Of a stretch of 64,000 bases of DNA, positions 35,031-43,067 are shown piece by piece. A model generated the notes under the pieces. The model had not been told where the DNA came from and did not search any database. It saw only the letters and a list, made by a program, of their open reading frames with translations. How positions within the stretch are numbered: the stretch's first letter is position 1; each line of letters starts with the position of its first letter. A program made the position numbers and the translations under genes. The DNA is from Stramentimicrobium sp964433555 (GTDB lineage: Bacteria > Atribacterota > Phoenicimicrobiia > Phoenicimicrobiales > Stramentimicrobiaceae), in the NCBI GenBank assembly GCA_964433555.1, contig CAYSRG010000007.1, positions 16,942 to 80,941 on the forward strand, in the 5' to 3' direction.

Positions 35031-36009
35031 AATCCATTTTCATTGCTTTTTTAACTTCGTCTAAAGTTATTTTAGCAACTTTTCTAGCTTCTTGACTGCC
35101 TTTTTTTAATATTTCCCATACCAGCTGGTGGTTTTTTTCATAATATTTCCTTTTTTCTCTAAATGTTTGAAATGACTTTATCAATATCTCCCCAAGGCAT
35201 TTCTTGCAGGCAACACATCCTAATTGAGCATGACGGCACTTATTCTCAATGTCTGATAGGTCTTTTTTATTAAATATTTTATGATAATCAAATACTACAC
35301 AAACTTCCGGATGACCGGGATCAGATAATCTTATTTTTTCTGGATCAGTTATCATTGACATTACTTTTGATTTAATGATTTCTGGATTATCTGACAGGGT
35401 AATATCATTTTTTAAACTTTTACTCATTTTTCTACCGTCTATTCCCAAAATCTTGGGAGTAGAAGACAACTTTAGTTCAGGAATAGTAAAGACATTCTGA
35501 TAAATATTGTTGAATCTTCTGCCAATTTCTCTTGATATTTCAACATGAGCTGACTGGTCTTCGCCAACAGGAACAGCATTTGCTTTATAAATTAGTATAT
35601 CAGCTGACATAAGAACTGGATAGCCAAGCAATCCATATCCCATATTTTCTTTTAAATCCAAATCCCGTACCTGTTCCTTTACTACAGGATTTCTTTCTAC
35701 CCAGGATAGAGGTGTTATCATTGATAATAACAAGTGCAATTCAGCATGTTCTGGTACATAAGATTGAATTAATAAAGTACTTTTATCTGGATTTATTCCG
35801 GCACTCAACCAGTCAATTACCATCTCAATTATATTTTCCTTCATCATCTCTGTGTTTTCATATCCCGTAGTAAGTGCATGCCAGTCTACTACACCATAAT
35901 AGCATTTATACTCATCTTGTAGTTTTACCCAGTTTACTAAAGCGCCAAAATAATTTCCTAAATGCAGTTTACCAGTCGGTCTCATTCCGCTAAATATAAT
36001 TCCTTTCAT
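35020..36009 (-). CDS. trpS: tryptophanyl-tRNA synthetase
   Basis: Class I aminoacyl-tRNA synthetase. The start chosen is the ATG at 36009, with GGAGGAG about 10 bases upstream, giving a standard N-terminus MKGIIFSGMRPTGKLHLGNY (HxGH-type site HLGN) and 329 aa. Starting further upstream would add 27 unrelated residues. KMSKS occurs as GRKMSKSLKN. Its end overlaps the scpA start by 11 bp. Confidence 0.96.
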   Translation of the reverse strand: MKGIIFSGMRPTGKLHLGNYFGALVNWVKLQDEYKCYYGVVDWHALTTGYENTEMMKENIIEMVIDWLSAGINPDKSTLLIQSYVPEHAELHLLLSMITPLSWVERNPVVKEQVRDLDLKENMGYGLLGYPVLMSADILIYKANAVPVGEDQSAHVEISREIGRRFNNIYQNVFTIPELKLSSTPKILGIDGRKMSKSLKNDITLSDNPEIIKSKVMSMITDPEKIRLSDPGHPEVCVVFDYHKIFNKKDLSDIENKCRHAQLGCVACKKCLGEILIKSFQTFREKRKYYEKNHQLVWEILKKGSQEARKVAKITLDEVKKAMKMDYAE

Positions 36010-36058
36010 GTAAGTTGTTCTCCTCCTAAATATTAAAGTAACAAAGTCAATTTTACTT

Positions 36059-36694
36059 TCATATAAATATTCGGTAAATATAGTCAACAATAGGTAGAAT
36101 AATATTTCTTATAATACCAGAAATAAATAAAAATAGTATGATAAGCATTCCGTAGGTTTGATTAATTTTATTATATTGACGAGCTAAATGTACTGGCAAT
36201 AAACCCGATACAATGTGATGACCATCTAAGGGTGGGATTGGTATTAAATTAAAAAAAGCTAAAGCAATATTGATGAATATTCCAGTGTGTAGCAAAGTAA
36301 ACCACCCCTGTACCAATCGAAACCAAAAAAAAGAATTGAATGTTACATTCCGAAATATAAAATTGTTTGCTCTTAATAATAGGGAAAATAGAAATGCAAC
36401 CACAATATTGGATAAAGGTCCAGCTAGAGATACTTTAATCATATCCATTCTTGGATTGTTTAAATTGTTATAGTTCACAGGGACAGGTCTTGCCCAACCA
36501 ATGCGAAATAGTAATAACATAAGAGTTCCAACCGGATCAAGATGTGCAAAGGGATTCAGGGTTAATCGACCGGCAAGCTTTGCCGTGGGATCTCCATGAT
36601 AATAAGCAATAAAACCGTGCGCATATTCGTGAATTGTAATAGCTATTAATATTGCCGGTATGCTCCATATAATTCCAAAAAGGTTATCTAACAT
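36059..36694 (-). CDS. site-2 protease family membrane metalloprotease (M50)
   Basis: Multi-pass zinc metalloprotease, 211 aa with five or six membrane segments. HEYAH near residue 23 is the zinc-binding HExxH motif, and PPLDGHHIV provides the third ligand (D-G). It belongs to the short SpoIVFB/YwhC-like branch often found beside trpS and scpA in Clostridia and Thermotogae. Its substrate is unknown; regulated intramembrane proteolysis is possible. Confidence 0.9.
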   Translation of the reverse strand: MLDNLFGIIWSIPAILIAITIHEYAHGFIAYYHGDPTAKLAGRLTLNPFAHLDPVGTLMLLLFRIGWARPVPVNYNNLNNPRMDMIKVSLAGPLSNIVVAFLFSLLLRANNFIFRNVTFNSFFWFRLVQGWFTLLHTGIFINIALAFFNLIPIPPLDGHHIVSGLLPVHLARQYNKINQTYGMLIILFLFISGIIRNIILPIVDYIYRIFI

Positions 36695-36698
36695 AAAA

Positions 36699-39338
36699 TC
36701 AAATAATTCCTTTTACTAATAATCTTTTTACGAAAGATATCTCTTCTTCCCTATTATTCAATATGCCATTCATTTGTAAATAAAATATTAACTTTAATAT
36801 TTTAGCATAAATAGGACCCGGCTTCATTCCTATATTTGTTAAATCTTTTCCAGAAAGAAAAATAGTTGTTTTTTTATATATAGTTAGGTATTTTTCAACT
36901 CTTTCTGCTATAAGGTTGTCTTCATATTTTTCTAATAGTATTATTAACAATAACTCATTGGACTTATTATGCAAGTTGTAGTATATATGGCTGGGGGATA
37001 ATGGTTTTAGCTTCAAAAAATTGATGGTAAACTCTTTACAACTCATTATACTGTTTAGTATGTTGATAGTATTTTTACTCAGTTCAATTTTTTTGCTAAT
37101 ATTATTAATGTCTAATTGAGAAAATAGTATTAAATAAAAAAGATATAAAATACTTATATTTATCCTTTCATCAGGAAATTTTTTATACCAAGATCTAACA
37201 AAATTTTCAATTTGAATAAATCTATCAATTAAATCTGGAGATAAGGATAAATTGGGTATAATTCCAGCAAGAATTTCCAGTTCATCCATCCTTTTTAATA
37301 TTTTAACTGGATCCTTCTCTTGTAAAATTATTAAAAATTCTTCACTAAGCCTCTTTTTCCTTATTCGTGTAATTAGTCCCTCTTTAACAGCCTTTCTCAA
37401 AAATTTTTCAGTAGAGTTTTCCATGGTAAAATCATATCTCTTTTCAAATCTTACAGCTCTGATAATCCTGGCTGGATCTTCTGTAAAACTGAGACTATAT
37501 AATATTCTTATTTTTTTTAATTCTAGATCTCTCTGTCCACCAAAAAAATCTAATAACTTACCAAATTTTTCCTGATTTAATTGAATAGCCATGGCATTTA
37601 TAGTAAAATCTCTACGATACAAATCTTTCTTAATTGAAGCAAATTCAACTTCTGGTAAGGCAGCTGGAAATTCATAAAATTCTCTTCTAGCTGAAGCAAA
37701 GTCAATTTTTATTCCATTGGGCAATATAACAACAGCTGTCTTAAATTTTTGGTGTGTTTTTATTTTACCTTTTACTTGTTGGTAAAAATATTGGGCAAAC
37801 TTAATAGCATCCTCTTCAACTACAATATCAAGGTCTAAATTTGGAATACCCAATAATAAATCTCTAACTATTCCACCAACAATAAAAACCGAATATCCTA
37901 AATTATCACCCAGTTTACCAATTTGTAGTAAAGCCATGAGAATTTCTTTATTAAAATATCGATACATTAAAGATTTTATTTTTTCTTTACTATATTTGTA
38001 CTGTTCCATGCTTTTTTCAAAAAGAGAATATGATTCTTTATTGATGCCTTTTTCTCCATGTAAACTTCTAATTAAATCAGTTCTTGTTATAATTCCTTCT
38101 AATTTTCCTTGATTACTTAAAACCAAGACCCTACCTACATCATACTTAATCATTAATTCCTGTATTTCTAGTACAGGGGTTTTGGGATTGACACTGATAA
38201 TACTCTCGGACATGTAAACATCAACTGTTTCATTTTCATAATGATGATGTTTTGCTTTATAAATTTCCTGTCTGGTAATTATACCTACCAATTTTCCACT
38301 GCCCATTACTGGAAATCCATTATGACCATAGCGAAGCATTATTTTATAAGCTTCTTGTATAGTTGTTTTAATATCTATGGTTTTAACTGGAGTTGTCATA
38401 ATATCTTTAGCCAGAGTTTCTAGTGTTATTTGTTCTTCTAAGACCTGCTTAAGTTTATTTTCTGTATCTAATAAGGAAAAATATCTTACAACAGCAGATG
38501 CTGCCTGAGAATGCCCTCCTCCTCCTAATATTTTTAGTATTTCACCAACATTCACTGAATTACGGCTACTTCTTGCCACAACATATATTCTATTTTTCAT
38601 TTTTACCAGCACGAAGATAATATCACTGTTCATAATTTCTATTAATTTATGAGTAATTAGTGCTAAACCTTCAACATATTCTTTAACACTGGTCTTGGCG
38701 AATACAACGCTAACGCCTTTAAAATACAATTCCTGAGAGGTAGAAATAAGTTGATTTAGTAATTTTTTTTGTTTTTGGTTTAGACCTATATTGGTAAATT
38801 TATTTACTGTCCTTAAATTCACTCCAATTGAAAAAAGATAACTTAAAACATCTATGTCATCTTTAGTAGTAGTAGAAAAAGAGAGAGAGCCAGTATCCTC
38901 ATAAATACCAAGAGCAAATAAAGTGGATTCCAAAGGCGTTATAGATATGTTTTTTTTAATAATAATCTTCAATAATATTGTTGTAGTTGCACCAACTTTT
39001 TCTATTTTACTTTTATTGGAAGTGATATCATTTTCTGCAGGGGGATGGTGATCATATATGACTATTGACAAGTTTTCTTTATTTAAAATCGACTCAAATT
39101 GACCTATTCTATCTCTTTGTCGGGTATCGACAATAATTAATTCTGTTATCTTTTCTAAATCAATAGTTTTTAATGAAGAAATATTTAAGGCATTTTCATA
39201 TAATAAAAGAAATTTCCTAACATTTTCTTCAATAGCACCAGGAAAAATAGCAAAAGCATCCGGATATATTTTTTTAGCAGCAATCATAGCTGCCAGACAA
39301 TCAAAGTCTGCACTGGTATGACCAATAATTACTTTCAT
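36699..39338 (-). CDS. CBS-DHH-polynucleotide nucleotidyltransferase fusion (CCA/A-adding enzyme type)
   Basis: An 879-aa three-part protein. Residues 1-300 form a DHH/DHHA1 phosphoesterase domain (DFD at 11-13, DTRQRD near 71, DHH at 96-98, GGGGHSQAA near 272). Residues 310-430 hold two CBS motifs. The rest is a class II tRNA nucleotidyltransferase: GGIVRD at 488-493, catalytic DLD at 502-504, RRDFTINAMA, DPARIIRAVRF. Such fusions are known from Aquifex, cyanobacteria and Thermotogae, where some add only A and a second enzyme adds CC. Whether it is a full CCA- or an A-adding enzyme cannot be read off securely. It follows pdp. Confidence 0.92.
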   Translation of the reverse strand: MKVIIGHTSADFDCLAAMIAAKKIYPDAFAIFPGAIEENVRKFLLLYENALNISSLKTIDLEKITELIIVDTRQRDRIGQFESILNKENLSIVIYDHHPPAENDITSNKSKIEKVGATTTILLKIIIKKNISITPLESTLFALGIYEDTGSLSFSTTTKDDIDVLSYLFSIGVNLRTVNKFTNIGLNQKQKKLLNQLISTSQELYFKGVSVVFAKTSVKEYVEGLALITHKLIEIMNSDIIFVLVKMKNRIYVVARSSRNSVNVGEILKILGGGGHSQAASAVVRYFSLLDTENKLKQVLEEQITLETLAKDIMTTPVKTIDIKTTIQEAYKIMLRYGHNGFPVMGSGKLVGIITRQEIYKAKHHHYENETVDVYMSESIISVNPKTPVLEIQELMIKYDVGRVLVLSNQGKLEGIITRTDLIRSLHGEKGINKESYSLFEKSMEQYKYSKEKIKSLMYRYFNKEILMALLQIGKLGDNLGYSVFIVGGIVRDLLLGIPNLDLDIVVEEDAIKFAQYFYQQVKGKIKTHQKFKTAVVILPNGIKIDFASARREFYEFPAALPEVEFASIKKDLYRRDFTINAMAIQLNQEKFGKLLDFFGGQRDLELKKIRILYSLSFTEDPARIIRAVRFEKRYDFTMENSTEKFLRKAVKEGLITRIRKKRLSEEFLIILQEKDPVKILKRMDELEILAGIIPNLSLSPDLIDRFIQIENFVRSWYKKFPDERINISILYLFYLILFSQLDINNISKKIELSKNTINILNSIMSCKEFTINFLKLKPLSPSHIYYNLHNKSNELLLIILLEKYEDNLIAERVEKYLTIYKKTTIFLSGKDLTNIGMKPGPIYAKILKLIFYLQMNGILNNREEEISFVKRLLVKGII

Positions 39339-39438
39339 AGGATTCTATCCATTTTGAATAAAAATAAATTAGCAATTCTTGGTAAAAATATTTAATAGTA
39401 TTTTTTTGAAACATGTAGAGAATGAAATTAATTTAAGA

Positions 39439-40743
39439 TTAGCTAAGTACTTTTAAAATTAATGGTTTCTTACTTGTTTTTTTATCTGTAATATAGAAGG
39501 CTTTTGGGACACTTTCTTTAATTAAATTAAAGCTTTCAACGTTATTATAATAAATAGTAGCCATAGTATCATTTACATCAATCTGATCTCCAATTTTTTT
39601 TCTTAGAATTAATCCCACTGATAAATCAATATTATCATCTTTTTTCTTTCTGCCAGCCCCCAGTAACATTGCAGCTTGACCAACTGTTCTAGCGTCTATC
39701 TTTTTAATAAAACCTCTTTTAGGAGAATAAATATTTTCTTGATATTTTGATTTAGGAAGTAAAAAAGGTTTTCTTATTTGATTTACATCTCCATTTTGGT
39801 TTTTCACTATCTCTATAAACTTATTTAAAGCCTTGCCGCTAATTATAATTTCCTCTAATAACTTAATTCCATCTTGGTGTTTTTTTACAATACCACCGGC
39901 AACTAACATGTATGAGCCAAGGAAAAGACATAACTCTTTTAAATCTGATGGCCCCCTGTTATTTAATAATTCTATTGCTTCTTGAACTTCTAGAGAATTA
40001 CCGACAGCATATCCTAATGGTTGATCCATAGAGGATATAACTGCATATGTTTTTTTATTATTGCTTTTTCCAATGTTCACCATTATTTTGCCTAAAGAAA
40101 TTGCATCTGAAATATTTTGCAAAAAAGCACCACTTCCAACAGTTACATTAAGCACAAAAGCATCTGCACCACCAGCAATTTTCTTACTCATAATACTACT
40201 GGCTATTAATGGAATAGAATCTATAGTACCAGTAACATCTCTTAAAGCATAGATTTTTTTATCTGCCGGTGAAATATCAATATTTGCACTTATAATGGAT
40301 GATTTAATCTTATTTATATTTTCAATAAATCTCTCAATTGGAAGATCTGTATTAAAATTTTTAATTGATTCTAATTTATCAATTGTTCCGCCAGTATGTC
40401 CTAAGGCACGTCCAGAGATTTTTGGTACAGGAACTCCTGCTGCAGCAACCATTGGTATCAAGGCTAGTGTGGTTTTATCTCCTACTCCTCCTGTGCTATG
40501 TTTATCCACTTTAATTCCAGGTATTGAGTCTAAATTTAGTATTTTACCAGAGCGAGACATTGCCATTGTCAGGTTGTTAGTTTCTTCGTAATTCATGCCA
40601 TTAAACCAGATGGTCATAAGAAATGCTGACATCTGATAATCAGGAATACTTCCTTTTAAATATTCTGCAATGATAAAATTAATCTCATTTTCACTCAGTG
40701 GCAATTTATTCTTTTTTCTCTCAATAATATTAATTATATCCAT
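39439..40743 (-). CDS. pdp: pyrimidine-nucleoside phosphorylase / thymidine phosphorylase
   Basis: Cleaves pyrimidine nucleosides to base and pentose 1-phosphate. It is 434 aa with the signature SGRALGHTGGTIDKLESI, phosphate-binding KHSTGGVGDKTTL near 83, and the C-terminal pyrimidine-binding domain. Assigned to pdp rather than deoA by Firmicutes-like context; sequence reading cannot separate them firmly. Works with cdd (50.7 kb) in pyrimidine salvage. Upstream is a strong promoter that may serve the whole run down to ispH. Confidence 0.9.
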   Translation of the reverse strand: MDIINIIERKKNKLPLSENEINFIIAEYLKGSIPDYQMSAFLMTIWFNGMNYEETNNLTMAMSRSGKILNLDSIPGIKVDKHSTGGVGDKTTLALIPMVAAAGVPVPKISGRALGHTGGTIDKLESIKNFNTDLPIERFIENINKIKSSIISANIDISPADKKIYALRDVTGTIDSIPLIASSIMSKKIAGGADAFVLNVTVGSGAFLQNISDAISLGKIMVNIGKSNNKKTYAVISSMDQPLGYAVGNSLEVQEAIELLNNRGPSDLKELCLFLGSYMLVAGGIVKKHQDGIKLLEEIIISGKALNKFIEIVKNQNGDVNQIRKPFLLPKSKYQENIYSPKRGFIKKIDARTVGQAAMLLGAGRKKKDDNIDLSVGLILRKKIGDQIDVNDTMATIYYNNVESFNLIKESVPKAFYITDKKTSKKPLILKVLS

Positions 40744-40808
40744 ATTTTGAATTTAGTGCCTCAGATAAAGAAATTAAATAATATTTTCTGACCTTTCTTT
40801 ATTCTTAT

Positions 40809-40837
40809 ATTTTATATTAAGTTTTATTTGTTATCAA
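40809..40837 (-). promoter_or_regulatory. promoter for pdp and the run to ispH
   Basis: TTGATA (40837-40832) and TAAAAT (40814-40809) on the minus strand with exactly 17 bp between them; predicted leader about 60 nt. Confidence 0.65.
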
Positions 40838-40908
40838 ACTGTAAAATAATTTATTAATCAAAAAAATCTTTATACCATAATATTTTTTTTACTTTAATTA
40901 TAAAGATT

Positions 40909-42873
40909 CTATATAAATAGAGGAATAAAAACTAACGATACGATAGACATCACTTTGATTAATATATTCATTGATGGTCCTGCTGTATCTTTAAATGGAT
41001 CACCTACGGTATCACCAATTACTCCTGCTTGATGTGCTGCAGAATTTTTTCCACCATAATTACCTTTTTCAATATATTTTTTTGCGTTATCCCAGGCACC
41101 ACCAGAATTAGCCATCATAATAGCTAGAAATACACCTATAACAACTGAACCAAGCAACAAACCCCCCAATGCTTCAGGACCAATCACAATGCCAACTACA
41201 ATGGGTATAATAATGGCTAACAATCCTGGAATAATCATTTCTTTTAAGGCTCCCTTAGTACTAATATCAACACATTTTTCTGGTTCAGGTTTAGCTGTTC
41301 CTTCCTTTAAACCAGGAATTTCTTTAAACTGCCTTCTTACTTCCGAAATCATTAAAGAAGCAGTCTTGCCAACTGCTTCTATAGTCATGGCAGCAAATAA
41401 AAAAGGTAAAATACCACCAATAAAAATGCCAATTACAACCATCGGATCTGTAATACTAATAATGCTAAGGTTGACTGATTTAGTATAAGCACTGAACAAA
41501 GCAAGTGCTGTTAAGGCAGCTGAACCAATGGCAAAACCCTTTCCAATGGCGGCTGTAGTGTTTCCAACTGCATCAAGAGAATCCGTAATTTCTCGAACCT
41601 CAGGTTTTAGACCGGCCATCTCTGCAATACCCCCAGCATTATCCGCAATAGGTCCATAGGAATCAACAGATACAGTCATTCCTACAATTGAAAGCATTCC
41701 TACTGCTGCAACAGATATTCCGTAAAGTCCTGCAAAATAATTGGAAAGATATATTGCAACAGAAATAACAATAACTGGCAATGCGGTACTTTTTAATCCC
41801 AAAGCAAAACCTTCAATAATCGTAGTAGCAGCTCCAGTTAAAGATGCTTCTGAAATCTTTCTTACGGGAGAATAATCATATGATGTATAATATTGAGTAA
41901 AAAAGCCGATAGCTACTCCGGCAAACAAACCGGAAATAGTAGCAAAGAATATTAATATATTACCAAATAGTATATAAGATAATACTAAGGATGAAATGGT
42001 TACTAAAATTCCGCTTACATAGGTCCCCATATTTAATGCCTTATGAATATTTTTATCGTCTTTTGGTGAAACAAAGAAAGTTGCTATAATTACTGAAACA
42101 ACGCCACAAGCAACAAGAATTAGAGGGTATATAATGTAATTGACAGAGTTATATAATAAACTACCTAGAATCATACAGGAAACAATAGAGCCTACAAAAG
42201 ATTCAAACAAATCTGCTCCCATTCCAGCAACATCGCCAACATTGTCACCTACATTGTCAGCTATTACAGCTGGATTTCTAGGATCATCTTCTGGAATACC
42301 TGCTTCAATTTTACCTACCAGATCCGCTCCAACGTCTGCAGCTTTAGTATAAATACCTCCACCAACTCTGGCAAATAAAGCAATGGAACTGGCACCTAAA
42401 GCGAAGCCATTTATTAAATTGGGATCATCAAAAAAATAATATAAAATACCCAAGCCAATTAAACCAAAACCTGAAACAGATAAACCCATTACTGCTCCTC
42501 CTGAAAATGCAATTTTTAAAGCCTTACTAAGACCTGATTCCTGAGCAGCAAATGTAGTTCTGGTATTGCTTTTAGTAGCTATCTTCATGCCTATGAAACC
42601 AGCTAAGGCTGAACAAAGGGCACCTAAAATAAATGAAAATCCCGTGATACTACCTCTTACCCAGATTATTACTAAGCTAACAATCACTACAAAAACAAAT
42701 AAAAAAGAGTATTCTCTCTTTAAAAAAGTCATGGCTCCCTTCTCAATAGAACGAGACAACTGCACCATTACTTCGGTACCTTCTTTTTCACTCAATACTT
42801 GTCTGGCTAAAATCATTGCATATAATAATGCTATAACTCCGCTTAAAATTGATAGAAGTTTTAGTACAACCAT
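40909..42873 (-). CDS. hppA: membrane-bound ion-translocating pyrophosphatase
   Basis: Couples PPi hydrolysis to H+ or Na+ pumping. It is 654 aa with about 16 membrane helices. The catalytic motif is GADLVGKIEAGIPEDDPRNP near 190, and a second acidic cluster NVGDNVGDVAGMGADLFES follows. In GNTTAAIGKGFAIGSAALTA the residue after GNTT is Ala, the mark of the K+-dependent subfamily (Lys in the K+-independent one). Whether Na+ or H+ is moved cannot be read directly. The gene lies beside ppdK, which produces PPi metabolites. Confidence 0.95.
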   Translation of the reverse strand: MVVLKLLSILSGVIALLYAMILARQVLSEKEGTEVMVQLSRSIEKGAMTFLKREYSFLFVFVVIVSLVIIWVRGSITGFSFILGALCSALAGFIGMKIATKSNTRTTFAAQESGLSKALKIAFSGGAVMGLSVSGFGLIGLGILYYFFDDPNLINGFALGASSIALFARVGGGIYTKAADVGADLVGKIEAGIPEDDPRNPAVIADNVGDNVGDVAGMGADLFESFVGSIVSCMILGSLLYNSVNYIIYPLILVACGVVSVIIATFFVSPKDDKNIHKALNMGTYVSGILVTISSLVLSYILFGNILIFFATISGLFAGVAIGFFTQYYTSYDYSPVRKISEASLTGAATTIIEGFALGLKSTALPVIVISVAIYLSNYFAGLYGISVAAVGMLSIVGMTVSVDSYGPIADNAGGIAEMAGLKPEVREITDSLDAVGNTTAAIGKGFAIGSAALTALALFSAYTKSVNLSIISITDPMVVIGIFIGGILPFLFAAMTIEAVGKTASLMISEVRRQFKEIPGLKEGTAKPEPEKCVDISTKGALKEMIIPGLLAIIIPIVVGIVIGPEALGGLLLGSVVIGVFLAIMMANSGGAWDNAKKYIEKGNYGGKNSAAHQAGVIGDTVGDPFKDTAGPSMNILIKVMSIVSLVFIPLFI

Positions 42874-42951
42874 TTTGTATTACTCCTTATTTTATTTTTA
42901 TAATTTATGAATAAATTTAATCTATTACAATATATTTTATCATAACAATGG

Positions 42952-43005
42952 AAATGAAGGTGATTTCCAGTTTTGATATAAAATAAAAGGAATCCACCTT
43001 CATTT
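42952..43005 (-). terminator. long imperfect hairpin between ppdK and hppA
   Basis: AAATGAAGGTGATTTCC (42952-42968) pairs with GGAATCCACCTTCATTT (42989-43005), about 15 of 17 positions, around a 20-nt AT loop. It follows the ppdK stop by 60 bp on the minus strand. The downstream T-run is poor, so it may end or stabilise the ppdK transcript rather than terminate sharply. Confidence 0.5.
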
Positions 43006-43067
43006 AAAATACAAATAAAATGATTATATACTAATATTATTCTTTATCTTAATACAAAACTAATTGT

